Shown: piece after piece, positions 48,161-57,288 of the stretch | Layout: each line of letters begins with the position of its first letter | Position numbering within the stretch: the stretch's first letter is position 1 | Assembly (NCBI GenBank): GCA_900313005.1 | Contig: ONZJ01000002.1 | Coordinates: 3,071,904-3,135,903, forward strand | DNA: 64,000 nucleotides | Direction of reading: 5' to 3' | Origin: Rhodobacteraceae bacterium EL129 | Lineage (GTDB): Bacteria; Pseudomonadota; Alphaproteobacteria; Rhodobacterales; Rhodobacteraceae | Notes under the pieces: model-generated | Told to the model about the DNA's origin: nothing | Seen by the model: only the letters and a program-made list of their open reading frames with translations | The model's database searches: none | Translations under genes and position numbers: made by a program

Positions 48161-49135
48161 TCACCCGCCTTTAGCATCCTGCGCTAGAACAGCGCCGTCA
48201 TGCAGCAGCAGGTTCGTCCAGTGTGGATTGCTGCCAAAACGTTCGTAGATGCTGAGGAACACAGTGTCCTTCTCCATCCGGGATACTTTTGCTCCGCACG
48301 GCGTTTTGCGCGGCACGCTGCACACGCGTGATTTCAGCTTTTCATAGGCTTTGTCGGTATCGCTGTAAGGCTGGACCTGTGACGGCAAGCCGTAGCGCAG
48401 CTGCTCGTGCATCGAAGCCGAGCCGAACATTGCCAGCGATGCCGTGAATTGCCGCGCACACCCATCGTCAAATCCGGTCACAAAGAACGTCCGCGGGACC
48501 GTGCTGCCTGCTGCGCTGTCATAGACGCGGTGCTTGGGTCGTTTGTCGGGATACTGTGCGACCTGTTTGCCCAGCTCGCGTTTGGGTAGGCCGCATATGC
48601 GCGCCACTTTGCCGTAGGGCAGCAACGTACCCGGCGCGACTTCACTGACAGCGCCCGTGGGTTTTGCGGAAGTGGCGGTGTTGATGCCAAAAATACTCTT
48701 GTGCTTCGTGCCAGCGGCGAAGTCCGGTTTTTCTTCCGGGTGGGCGGGCAACGCGGCCATCTCGGGTTGCGCGACAGTTTCTGGCAAGAGCGCCGCATTG
48801 ACTGCTTGTTTCTCGGGCGTAGAAACAACGTCTTGTCTTGGAGGTGCGGCACGGGTGAGCATCGCCAACAAGCCCGTTTTCTTTTGTGGGGTGTCCGTCA
48901 GCGCCGGATCGTTTGGCTCTTCCGAGACCGCAAGAGATCTTTGATCCGGTTCCGCTTCTGCGGGGCCCATAAGCCGTTCGAGCAAGCTTGCGCCTTCAAT
49001 GTCCGGTGCTGCGGCCACCTCGACCGTGTTGCTTTGATCGGGAATGTCTTGATCGGACAGGCGCGGCAATTCTGCCATCGGGTCGCCACAGGCGGCCAAA
49101 GCAACAAGCGCAACAGTACAAACCAACTTCCGCAA
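48161..49135 (-). CDS. Conserved hypothetical lipoprotein with Cys-rich C-terminal domain
   Basis: The 324-residue protein has a lipoprotein signal ending in LAACGD (lipobox Cys16), so it is probably anchored in an envelope membrane. Residues 20 to about 160 are Pro/Glu-rich and look disordered. The C-terminal 150 residues form a compact region with cysteines in ARICGLP, DDGCARQ, SRVCSVPRKTPCGAK. They end in FLSIYERFGSNPHWTNLLLHDGAVLAQD. I do not recognise the family. Monocistronic, upstream of nothing obvious on its strand. Confidence 0.7.
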   Translation of the reverse strand: MRKLVCTVALVALAACGDPMAELPRLSDQDIPDQSNTVEVAAAPDIEGASLLERLMGPAEAEPDQRSLAVSEEPNDPALTDTPQKKTGLLAMLTRAAPPRQDVVSTPEKQAVNAALLPETVAQPEMAALPAHPEEKPDFAAGTKHKSIFGINTATSAKPTGAVSEVAPGTLLPYGKVARICGLPKRELGKQVAQYPDKRPKHRVYDSAAGSTVPRTFFVTGFDDGCARQFTASLAMFGSASMHEQLRYGLPSQVQPYSDTDKAYEKLKSRVCSVPRKTPCGAKVSRMEKDTVFLSIYERFGSNPHWTNLLLHDGAVLAQDAKGG

Positions 49136-49253
49136 ACCGACAGCCCCCCGACCCCATTTCGAACTGACGCGACTCTTAACGTAAGTTTAAGAGAAGAATC
49201 CACTTTTTTCGCGATACCCCTCCGGATAGGCGGTCTATCGCGTGGTGCAGTTC

Positions 49254-52200
49254 TTAGAATTCCTCGACTGTTACTACGCCGCTGAGGGATTTGATCGCGC
49301 CTTTTATTTGCGGATTAACCGGGTACTCCATCCCTGTTTCCAGTTCCACCTCACCGGGCAGTGCCGGGTCAAGCAAGCAGAAATGGATGGGCCCTCGCCC
49401 GCCACTTTTGGCGGATTGCACGGCACCTTGCAGCACATTGGCGACCGATGAAATGGCTGCTGCATCGTCCACGAACACCCGCAAACCAGCGGTGCCTGCA
49501 TCTGCAACCACGCTGTCAATGGGCTGTACTGAACGACACAGGAGTTTGAGTTGTTCGGTTTCCATCGTCGCCTCGGCGGTGATGACAACGCTGTTGCCGG
49601 TCTCCAGCAGGTCGCGGAATTTTTCGAGCGGCTCTGAGAACATGGTGACTTCGTACCCGCCCGTGGTGTCACTGAGCTGCACAAATGCAAACCGGTTGCC
49701 ACGCGCTGATTTACGTTCCTGTCGACCTGCGACAACACCCGCCATTTTGACCACTGTCGCCCCTTTGCGACTGGCCTCGAGCGTGGCTTGTTCTAGCGTT
49801 TTGACATCTTTGCGTTTGAGGGAGGCCTCATAATCATCCAGCGGATGACCCGAGAGGTAGAAACCAACCGCCTTGAATTCTTCGGTCAGGCGTTCAGCGG
49901 GTAGCCAATCTTCGACTGGGCTCAGGCGTGGCTCGGGCAAATCATCGCCTGCCTCGCCAAAGAGCGAAACCTGATTGGATGTTTTCTGTTCAAAAATCGC
50001 AGCCGAGTAGTTGGACAGAGCTTCGACGCTGTCGAACACCTTGCGTCGGTTGCGGTCGAGTTCGTCAAAGCCACCGGCACGCGCCAACATTTCCAATGGG
50101 CGTTTTCCGATGCGCTTGAGGTCAACACGTCGAGCGAAATCGAAAAGTGTGGCAAAGGGTTTGTCTTCACCGTCCACCTTCCGGCCTTCGGTGATCAGCT
50201 TCATAGCTTCGACACCCACGTTTTTCAAAGCGCCCAGCGCGTAGTGCAACGTACCGTCGCGTACGACAAACGTCGCCTCGGAGCGATTCACGCAAGGCGG
50301 GGCCCACGGCAGATCAAGGCCCTTTTTGACCTCTTCGAAATAAACAGCCAGCTTGTCGGTTAGATGGATATCGCAGTTCATAACGCCTGCCATAAACTCA
50401 ACCGGGTGATTGGTTTTCAGCCAGGCGGTCTGGTAACTGACCACAGCATAAGCGGCGGCGTGGGATTTGTTGAAACCGTAGTTGGCGAACTTATCCAAGA
50501 GGTTCCAAACCTCGATGGCTTTATTGTCGTCAACACCGTTTTCCTTGGCGCCGGCGATGAATTTAGGGCGCTCGGCGTCCATCGCTTCCTGGATTTTCTT
50601 ACCCATCGCGCGGCGCAGCAAGTCGGCTCCGCCCAGGCTGTAACCGGCCATTTCCTGCGCGATCTGCATCACCTGTTCCTGGTAGACGATGATGCCTTGG
50701 GTTTCGTCCAGAATATGGTCAATGGACGGATGTAGGGTCTCGCGGTCGCTGAGGTCATTTTTGACCTCACAGAACTTCGGGATGTTCTCCATCGGGCCGG
50801 GACGGTAGAGGGCCACAAGGGCGATGATGTCCTCGATGCAATCAGGCTTCATCCGCTTAAGCGCGTCCATCATGCCTGAGCTTTCCACCTGAAACACAGC
50901 CACGGTCTGGGCGCGCGCATAGAGTTGATACGTCGGCTCATCATCCAGTGGGATGGCGTTGATCTGGTTCTCGGCCCCTGGGGCTGGTTTGTAAATCTCG
51001 GCCCCGTCGGCCGCGATGTGCAGATCGCGCCCACCGGCGTGGATTTGCTCAATCGCGTTTTGGATCACGGTCAGGGTTTTCAGACCCAGAAAGTCGAACT
51101 TCACCAGCCCGGCTTGTTCCACCCACTTCATGTTGAACTGCGTGGCAGGCATGGTGGACCGCGGGTCCTGATAGAGCGGCACCAGCGTATCAAGAGGCCG
51201 ATCACCGATCACCACGCCCGCCGCATGAGTCGATGCGTTGCGCAGCAATCCTTCCACCTGCATGCCGTACTTCAGCAGCCGGTCCACGACTTCTTCGTTG
51301 CGCGCTTCTTCGCGCAGGCGCTCCTCTTGCGCCAGAGCCTTTTCGATGGACAGCGGCTTTACGCCCTCAACCGGGATCATTTTGCTGAGACGATCCACCT
51401 GACCATAGGGCATCTGCAACACGCGCCCCAAGTCGCGCACGGCGGCCTTGGAGAGTAAAGCACCAAACGTAATGATCTGCGCCACACGGTCACGACCGTA
51501 TTTATCCTGTACGTAGTCGATCACCTCTTCGCGGCGATCCATGCAGAAATCGATGTCGAAATCGGGCATCGACACCCGTTCGGGGTTCAAAAACCGTTCA
51601 AACAGCAGCGAATAGCGCAGGGGATCAAGGTCGGTGATGGTCAGCGCATAGGCCACCAGAGACCCCGCACCCGAACCACGACCGGGGCCGACGGGAATGT
51701 CCTGATCCTTGGCCCATTTGATAAAGTCCGCCACGATCAGGAAGTAGCCGGGAAACCCCATGCCCTCGATGATCTTCAGCTCAAACTCCAGCCGGTCTTC
51801 GTAGTCCTGCACCGAAGCCGCATGGGGGATCACATCAAGCCGCGCCTTGAGGCCCTCCTGCGCCTGCCGCCGTAGTTCGTCATTCTCGTTGTCGGCAAAT
51901 TTGGGCAGGATCGGATCGCGACGGTAGCAGCCAAAGGCGCAGCGCCGGGCGATCTCGACCGTGTTCTCAATCGCCTCGGGCAGGTCCGCAAACAGAGTGA
52001 TCATTTCCTGCGGGGATTTGAAGTAATGCTGGTTGGTCAACCGGCGACGTGGGTCAGATTGATCGACATAAGCCCCTTCGGCCACACAGATCATGGCGTC
52101 GTGCGCCTCGTACATCTTGGCGGCGGGGAAATAGACATCATTGGTGGCGACCAGCGGGATGTGCATGGCGTAGGCCATTTCGATCAATCCGCGCTCGGTC

Positions 52201-52769
52201 AGGCGTTCGGCCTCGGGCAGGCCCCCATCGCCAGGGTGGCGTTGCAATTCGACATAAAGCTTGTCCCCGAACGCGCGATGCAACTCTTGCATCAATGCTT
52301 CAGCATGGGGACGTTGCCCCCCTTGCAGCAAACGCCCCACTGGGCCGTCGGGGCCACCCGTCAGGCAAATCACCCCTTCAGAATGCTGCGTCAGCTCGGC
52401 CATGGTCACATGGGGCAACTCACCGTCTGCGCGCAGATAGAGGCAAGAGTTGAGCTTCATCAGGTTCTCATACCCGGCTTCGTTCTGCGCGAGGACCACA
52501 ACGGGGGCAGGCGGCTTCGCACGTTCACCCGGAGCGGGTGTCAGATAGGCCAGATCAATCTGGCACCCCATGATCGGCTGTACCCCCGCTGCCTGAGCAG
52601 ATACGGAAAACTCCAGCGCCGAAAACATATTGTTGGTGTCGGTCACGGCGACGGCGGGCATACCCCCGTCGGCACACAGCCCAGGCAGTTTTTTCAACCG
52701 AATGGCCCCTTCCAAAAGGGAGTATTCGGTATGGACACGCAGATGAATGAATCGGGCAGCATTACTCAT
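49254..52769 (-). CDS. dnaE: DNA polymerase III subunit alpha
   Basis: The ATG at 52767-52769 is chosen over a GTG three codons upstream, giving 1171 residues. The N-terminal PHP domain starts RFIHLRVHTEYSLLEGAIRLKKL. The polymerase catalytic aspartates lie in VSMPDFDIDFCMDRREEVIDYV (about residue 395). Later come the fingers and beta-binding region and a C-terminal OB domain (VVKMAGVVAGRQERKSARGNRFAFVQL). It is the replicative polymerase. Its promoter region now abuts a decayed xdhB fragment at 52904-53262. Confidence 0.96.
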   Translation of the reverse strand: MSNAARFIHLRVHTEYSLLEGAIRLKKLPGLCADGGMPAVAVTDTNNMFSALEFSVSAQAAGVQPIMGCQIDLAYLTPAPGERAKPPAPVVVLAQNEAGYENLMKLNSCLYLRADGELPHVTMAELTQHSEGVICLTGGPDGPVGRLLQGGQRPHAEALMQELHRAFGDKLYVELQRHPGDGGLPEAERLTERGLIEMAYAMHIPLVATNDVYFPAAKMYEAHDAMICVAEGAYVDQSDPRRRLTNQHYFKSPQEMITLFADLPEAIENTVEIARRCAFGCYRRDPILPKFADNENDELRRQAQEGLKARLDVIPHAASVQDYEDRLEFELKIIEGMGFPGYFLIVADFIKWAKDQDIPVGPGRGSGAGSLVAYALTITDLDPLRYSLLFERFLNPERVSMPDFDIDFCMDRREEVIDYVQDKYGRDRVAQIITFGALLSKAAVRDLGRVLQMPYGQVDRLSKMIPVEGVKPLSIEKALAQEERLREEARNEEVVDRLLKYGMQVEGLLRNASTHAAGVVIGDRPLDTLVPLYQDPRSTMPATQFNMKWVEQAGLVKFDFLGLKTLTVIQNAIEQIHAGGRDLHIAADGAEIYKPAPGAENQINAIPLDDEPTYQLYARAQTVAVFQVESSGMMDALKRMKPDCIEDIIALVALYRPGPMENIPKFCEVKNDLSDRETLHPSIDHILDETQGIIVYQEQVMQIAQEMAGYSLGGADLLRRAMGKKIQEAMDAERPKFIAGAKENGVDDNKAIEVWNLLDKFANYGFNKSHAAAYAVVSYQTAWLKTNHPVEFMAGVMNCDIHLTDKLAVYFEEVKKGLDLPWAPPCVNRSEATFVVRDGTLHYALGALKNVGVEAMKLITEGRKVDGEDKPFATLFDFARRVDLKRIGKRPLEMLARAGGFDELDRNRRKVFDSVEALSNYSAAIFEQKTSNQVSLFGEAGDDLPEPRLSPVEDWLPAERLTEEFKAVGFYLSGHPLDDYEASLKRKDVKTLEQATLEASRKGATVVKMAGVVAGRQERKSARGNRFAFVQLSDTTGGYEVTMFSEPLEKFRDLLETGNSVVITAEATMETEQLKLLCRSVQPIDSVVADAGTAGLRVFVDDAAAISSVANVLQGAVQSAKSGGRGPIHFCLLDPALPGEVELETGMEYPVNPQIKGAIKSLSGVVTVEEF

Positions 52770-52903
52770 GCCATGCACCCTAAGTCACCGATGCGAAAGG
52801 GACCAGTGATCAAGCGATCCTGTGGGAGAAATTCTGTACACACCAACGGGCACACGGGCGCAGAACCTTTGGCATTTTCAAGCCAAGCGCCTTTACGCAA
52901 TCT

Positions 52904-53262
52904 CATAGAGCGACGCATCACCCTGCACTGGACATGTGCCAGATTGATGACTGATCTGCGCAGGAACTGGTCAGGGATGACACGGGACGATTGCATACAC
53001 ATGCCCCTTCGACTTATATGGTCCCGGTTTGTGGTCATCACCCGCGCATTTTCCTCGTTTCCCTGCGGGACGGGAAACATCGCGAGGAGGTGATCTTTCG
53101 TTCAAAGGCGGTGGGGAAGCCGCCCGTGACCTTGGGCATTTCAGCCCTTCTGGCATTGAGCGATGCGGGTTCGGCATGTGCACCGGGTATCCCCGACTTG
53201 CAGGTCCGGCCATGGCGGATGACGTCCTGCGCACCATGCACAGGGCAAGGGGGAATATATGA
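52904..53262 (+). pseudogene. xdhB: Decayed C-terminal fragment of xdhB (xanthine dehydrogenase molybdopterin subunit)
   Basis: One forward frame reads HHPALDMCQIDD, a stop at 52952-52954, then SAQELVRDDTGRLH, HAPSTYMVPVC and EEVIFRSKAVGKPPVTLGI, to LALSDAG. These match, in order, the XdhB C-terminal pattern NPALD-GQIEG, TEELV-DD-GRL-THAPSTYKIP and RSKAVGEPP-LAISV--ALSDA. About ten residues are missing at the stop. Near 53195-53205 the reading shifts by one base to PAMADDVLRTMHRARG, the normal end of XdhB. The final TGA (53260-53262) overlaps the xdhC ATG at 53259, as in intact xdhBC operons. The rest of xdhB and all of xdhA are absent here. Confidence 0.85.
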
Positions 53263-54218
53263 TTGACTTTGCCGCTCTGGTCGAGGCCGTTGAGGCGCAC
53301 ACGCAGGTGGTGCGACTGGTGGTGGCTGACGTCAAAGGGTCGGCCCCGCGCGAGCCCGGAACGTCCATGCTAATCTGGGATGATGGGATATTGGGTACAA
53401 TTGGCGGTGGGCGCCTGGAGTTTGACGCCGTCAAAACCGCGCGCAAGCTGCTTGAGGATGGAACGGCGCAACTGGTATCGCGTATCGCCCTGGGGCCGGA
53501 GGTGGACCAGTGCTGCGGCGGATCGGTCACGTTGGCCTATGAGATCTACAACGCCACAACACTGGACGTTGCCATGTCAGGCATCCAAGACAAAGCCAGC
53601 TATATGCGCCAGCTGGAACAGGGTTCGCACACCCCGCCTACGGCCCTGCTGAGCCAGGTGGCGCAAGCGATCGCGCAATCTCAGCCTGTGTCGACACAGC
53701 TCAGCAAGGGCTGGCTGGTCGAACCGGTCTGGCGAGCCAGATTGCCTGTCTTTATTTATGGTGCCGGCCATGTGGGACGCGCTTTGGCGCTGATGCTTGC
53801 GCCTCTGCCTCAGTTTGAGGTGCACCTGTGCGATGTGCGTGAGGAACAGTTCGAAGATTTGCCCGACAACATTCAAAAAAGCTGGACGTTGCTGCCCACC
53901 GACGTGATGGCCCATGCCCCTCAAACGGCCGCGCACCTCATCATGACGCCAGAACACGAATACGATCTGGAATTGTGCCACCGTTTGCTGAGCCGCAGTT
54001 TTGGCTACGCCGGTCTGATCGGATCCCAAACCAAATGGGTCCGGTTTAGAAAGCGGCTGATTGATCTAGGGCATGACGACCGCCAGATAGATCGCATTCA
54101 ATGTCCCATCGGTGACCCGGGACTTGGGAAACACCCGCAGGCGATTGCCATAGGCGTGACGGCGCTTTTGCTTCAGCATCAGATCGAGCAGGTCGCACTG
54201 CTGAAAAAGACAGCATGA
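53259..54218 (+). CDS. xdhC: Xanthine dehydrogenase accessory protein XdhC
   Basis: The 319-residue protein has an XdhC/CoxI N-terminal domain (VKGSAPREPGTSMLIW and GTIGGGRLEFDAVKTA, then CCGGSVTLAYE) and a C-terminal Rossmann domain (VFIYGAGHVGRALALML, later GYAGLIGSQTKWVRFRKRL and CPIGDPGLGKHPQAIAIG). It delivers sulfurated molybdenum cofactor to xanthine dehydrogenase. It is intact although the xdhB before it is only a fragment. It overlaps the ABC ATPase gene by 4 bases. Its enzyme partner must be encoded elsewhere or be lost. Confidence 0.92.
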   Translation: MIDFAALVEAVEAHTQVVRLVVADVKGSAPREPGTSMLIWDDGILGTIGGGRLEFDAVKTARKLLEDGTAQLVSRIALGPEVDQCCGGSVTLAYEIYNATTLDVAMSGIQDKASYMRQLEQGSHTPPTALLSQVAQAIAQSQPVSTQLSKGWLVEPVWRARLPVFIYGAGHVGRALALMLAPLPQFEVHLCDVREEQFEDLPDNIQKSWTLLPTDVMAHAPQTAAHLIMTPEHEYDLELCHRLLSRSFGYAGLIGSQTKWVRFRKRLIDLGHDDRQIDRIQCPIGDPGLGKHPQAIAIGVTALLLQHQIEQVALLKKTA

Positions 54219-55732
54219 GCGCCGCCCTTCTCCGCATATCCGGGCTCACCAAAGCCTATCCCGGCGTTGTGGCCAATGATGATGTTTCATTTGAAATCGC
54301 GCCTGGCGAAGTCCATGCTTTGTTGGGCGAAAACGGGGCTGGCAAGTCCACATTGGTCAAGATGATCTATGGGTTGGTCAAACCCGATAGCGGCACAATG
54401 ACATTGCGTGATGCGCCTTTCACACCGGCTGAACCACGGGCCGCGCGTGCGGAAGGTGTGGCAATGGTGTTTCAGCATTTCTCGCTGTTTGAGGCGCTGA
54501 ACGTCGCGGAGAATATCGCCCTTGGCATGGAACACCCACCCAAGATGCGCGACCTTGCGACCCGCATCCGAGAGGTTTCGGATACCTATGGGCTTCCGCT
54601 TGATCCCTACCGCACCGTGGGTGATTTGTCGGCTGGTGAACGGCAACGGGTTGAGATCATTCGATGTCTGCTGCAGGACCCCAAGCTGCTGATTATGGAT
54701 GAACCGACATCCGTTCTGACCCCGCAAGAAGTGGAAATCCTGTTTCGCACCCTGCGCAAGTTGACCGACGAGGGCGTGGCGATCCTCTATATTTCTCACA
54801 AGCTGGAGGAAATCCGCAGTTTGTGCGATCACGCCACGATCCTGCGGCTGGGGCGCAATGTGGGCTCGTGCGTGCCACGCGAGACATCTGCACGCGACAT
54901 GGCGGAAATGATGGTGGGGCAGGCCTTCGAAGCCCCGGCCCGTGCAGGACGTGAGCTGGGCGAGGTGGCCCTTGATGTCAAAGATCTGTCCTTGTCTGCA
55001 CCAAGTGAGTTTGGCACCGCATTGAAGAACCTGACATTCACCGTGCAGATGGGCGAGGTTCTGGGTATTGGCGGCGTGGCGGGCAACGGTCAAGATGAAT
55101 TACTGGCCGCCCTGTCAGGCGAGATGCCAAGCACACCGGGTGCCGTTCTTCTGAAAGGGCAGCCCATCGGACGGCTGGGCCCTGTCGCGCGACGGGCCTT
55201 GGGCGTTCTGGCCGCCCCGGAAGAGCGGTTGGGCCATGCAGCCGCACCGGATATGAGCCTGACGGAGAATGCCCTGCTAACCGGTGCGCAGCGCGAAGGG
55301 CTTCTCTCTCGCGGTTTTTTGAAATGGCGCGCTACCGAAGCCTTTGCCAACCGCATCATTGACACCTTTGATGTGCGCACTCCGGGGCCGGATAATGTCG
55401 CCAGATCACTGTCGGGCGGCAATTTGCAAAAATTTGTGATTGGTCGCGAGGTGTTGCAACGCCCAGAGGTTTTGATTGTGAACCAACCAACCTGGGGGGT
55501 GGATGCCGCCGCCGCCGCTGCTATTCGTCAGGCGCTACTGGATTTGGCAGCTGGCGGCACGGCGATTGTCTGTATTTCGCAAGACCTGGACGAGCTGATG
55601 GAAATATCCGACCGGTTCTGTGCGCTGAACGAGGGGCGTTTGTCAGACATCAAACCGGCCCGAGGGCTGAGCGTTGATGAAATTGGGCTGATGATGGGTG
55701 GGGCCCATGGCATGGATTTGGCCCATGCGTAA
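54215..55732 (+). CDS. Purine/nucleoside-type ABC importer ATPase (duplicated, YufO/RbsA-like)
   Basis: The 505-residue protein has two nucleotide-binding domains. The first (about 1-235) is complete: GENGAGKSTLVKM, LSAGERQRVEI and LLIMDEPTSVLTPQEVE. The second (about 250-500) has a degenerate Walker A (GVAGNGQDELLAALSG) but a good signature (SLSGGNLQKFVIGRE), as in RbsA-like ATPases. It belongs to the BMP-binding-protein importers that carry nucleosides or purines. Overlap with xdhC supports a link to purine use. Confidence 0.9.
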   Translation: MSAALLRISGLTKAYPGVVANDDVSFEIAPGEVHALLGENGAGKSTLVKMIYGLVKPDSGTMTLRDAPFTPAEPRAARAEGVAMVFQHFSLFEALNVAENIALGMEHPPKMRDLATRIREVSDTYGLPLDPYRTVGDLSAGERQRVEIIRCLLQDPKLLIMDEPTSVLTPQEVEILFRTLRKLTDEGVAILYISHKLEEIRSLCDHATILRLGRNVGSCVPRETSARDMAEMMVGQAFEAPARAGRELGEVALDVKDLSLSAPSEFGTALKNLTFTVQMGEVLGIGGVAGNGQDELLAALSGEMPSTPGAVLLKGQPIGRLGPVARRALGVLAAPEERLGHAAAPDMSLTENALLTGAQREGLLSRGFLKWRATEAFANRIIDTFDVRTPGPDNVARSLSGGNLQKFVIGREVLQRPEVLIVNQPTWGVDAAAAAAIRQALLDLAAGGTAIVCISQDLDELMEISDRFCALNEGRLSDIKPARGLSVDEIGLMMGGAHGMDLAHA

Positions 55733-55751
55733 GATTTTGTACCAAATAAGA

Positions 55752-55797
55752 TTTCCTGCCTCCGGCCGGAGTATGTCTGGGAAAATGAAGCAGGGGG
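55752..55797. repeat. Second copy of a short intergenic repeat (candidate)
   Basis: The gap between the ATPase and permease genes holds CCTCCGGCCGGAGTATGTC, then TGGGAAAATGAAGCAGGG. It begins with a CTCCGG-CCGGAG palindrome and shares the GGA-TA-T-TGG-purine-GAAG order with 9699-9748. It lies within an operon and interrupts otherwise tight gene spacing, as inserted repeat elements do. Confidence 0.42.
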
Positions 55798-55807
55798 GTG
55801 GCGCGTT

Positions 55808-56890
55808 TTGGTGAGGTTGGAGAAACGGCCGCAGCCGTCGAAGCTCTGGACGTATCTGACGCCCCTGGTGGCGGTGATCTGCACGATGGTAGCAGGCGGT
55901 GCATTGTTCAGCCTTCTGGGCAAAAATCCAGTTGAGGCTATTGCGACCATTTTCTGGGAGCCTTTGTTTGGAGAGTTCGCATTTTATTATCGACCGCAGT
56001 TGCTGATCAAAGGTGCGCCATTGGTGTTGATTGCCATTGGCCTGTCTCTGGGGTTTCGAGCGGGGATATGGAACATCGGGGCTGAAGGGCAGTTCATCAT
56101 CGGCGCCTTGACCGGGGCAGGCGTCGGGCTGGCATTCTATCCGGCTGAAGGGTGGTACATCTTCCCACTGATGATGATTGCAGGTGCCTTTGGGGGCTGG
56201 GTCTGGGCGATGATCCCGGCGATTTTACGCACCCGCTTTGGCACCAATGAAATCCTTGTTTCGCTGATGCTGGTCTATGTGGCCGAGCAATTACTGGCCA
56301 AAATGGCGCTTGGTTTGCTGCGCAACCCAGATGGGCATGGCTTTCCGGGATCGCGCAATTTCCAACAATATCCAAGCGGGCATAATGCCGAGCTGATCAC
56401 CGGAACGGGCATGCACTGGGGCGTGGTGGCCGCGCTGATTGCGGTGATTTTTGCCTATGTGCTGCTGAACCGGCATATCCTTGGCTATCACATCCGCCTA
56501 GCGGGACAGGCTCCGCGCGCCGCGCGATTTGCCGGTGTGAGCCCCACGCGGTTGGTGCTATTTTGTCTGGGCACATCTGGAGCGCTGGCCGGCTTGGCCG
56601 GGATGTTTGAAGTCTCTGGCCCTGCCGGACAGGTGAGCATTGATTTCAACGTGGGCTATGGGTTTACCGCGATCATCGTGGCCTTTCTGGGCCGCTTGCA
56701 TCCGGTGGGCATTCTGCTGGCCGGGTTATTGATGGCACTGACATATATCGGCGGCGAGATAGCGCAGAGCAATCTGGGGCTGCCTGCGGCGGCGATACAG
56801 ATGTTTCAGGGGATGCTTTTGTTTTTCCTGCTGGCGATTGATGTGTTGACGAACTTTCGGGTGCGATTGTCCCGGCGCGAGGTGGTGTGA
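55808..56890 (+). CDS. Purine/nucleoside-type ABC importer permease 1 (YufP-like)
   Basis: About 360 residues with eight to ten helices. The start is either the TTG at 55808 or the better-looking GTG at 55811. Family features are SLGFRAGIWNIGAEGQFIIGAL (about 75-96) and RLAGQAPRAARFAGVSPTRLV as the ATPase-contact loop. It resembles BmpB/YufP permeases of nucleoside importers. Its stop TGA overlaps the start of the small membrane-protein gene by one base (TGATG). Confidence 0.9.
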   Translation: MVRLEKRPQPSKLWTYLTPLVAVICTMVAGGALFSLLGKNPVEAIATIFWEPLFGEFAFYYRPQLLIKGAPLVLIAIGLSLGFRAGIWNIGAEGQFIIGALTGAGVGLAFYPAEGWYIFPLMMIAGAFGGWVWAMIPAILRTRFGTNEILVSLMLVYVAEQLLAKMALGLLRNPDGHGFPGSRNFQQYPSGHNAELITGTGMHWGVVAALIAVIFAYVLLNRHILGYHIRLAGQAPRAARFAGVSPTRLVLFCLGTSGALAGLAGMFEVSGPAGQVSIDFNVGYGFTAIIVAFLGRLHPVGILLAGLLMALTYIGGEIAQSNLGLPAAAIQMFQGMLLFFLLAIDVLTNFRVRLSRREVV

Positions 56891-57288
56891 TGAGCGCAGA
56901 ACAAACCCGACAAACTAAATGGGTCACAAATGCCATCGCAAGCGCCGCGTTTATCGTCATGTGGGCGTTTCTCACCTATTTTTTGACTCTCTCGTTAATT
57001 GGACCTGCTCTCAATGAATTGATCACTGGAAACATAGATGGGATGTTTGAACAAGTTGGAGGCTACTTTACCGTATTCCTGATTTTCACAATACTATCGA
57101 TTCCGTTTTACTTGTTCTTTTGGCTTCTTGTTCTGATCTATCGCTATGCGAATTCCATGCCGCTGCTCGGCATCCGACACAAGCCTGCAGAGGGAACAAT
57201 TCAGTATAGCAAAAGCTCTAGAGTATTGTGCACAGTGCTAGGGGTCACAATCGGTTTGTTGGTTTATCTGTTACAAGGATTTGCATGA
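56890..57288 (+). CDS. Unrecognised low-GC small membrane protein inserted between two permease genes
   Basis: This 132-residue protein has three predicted membrane helices, about 13-38 (AIASAAFIVMWAFLTYFLTLSL), 55-90 (YFTVFLIFTILSIPFYLFFWLLVLIY) and 112-130 (VLCTVLGVTIGLLVYLLQG). A short basic and polar segment precedes the last. I recognise no family. The DNA is clearly more AT-rich than the flanking permease genes. Yet it is coupled at both ends, with TGATG at the start and ATGA at the end (57285-57288). Embedding a foreign-looking gene so neatly in an ABC operon is unusual. It could be an accessory subunit or a passenger. Confidence 0.7.
   Translation: MSAEQTRQTKWVTNAIASAAFIVMWAFLTYFLTLSLIGPALNELITGNIDGMFEQVGGYFTVFLIFTILSIPFYLFFWLLVLIYRYANSMPLLGIRHKPAEGTIQYSKSSRVLCTVLGVTIGLLVYLLQGFA

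Noticed and set aside
52026..53093. Open frame of 355 codons on the plus strand spanning the dnaE 5' end and the xdhB remnant
   Set aside because: Shadow of dnaE; its tail uses a different frame from the xdhB-like sequence.
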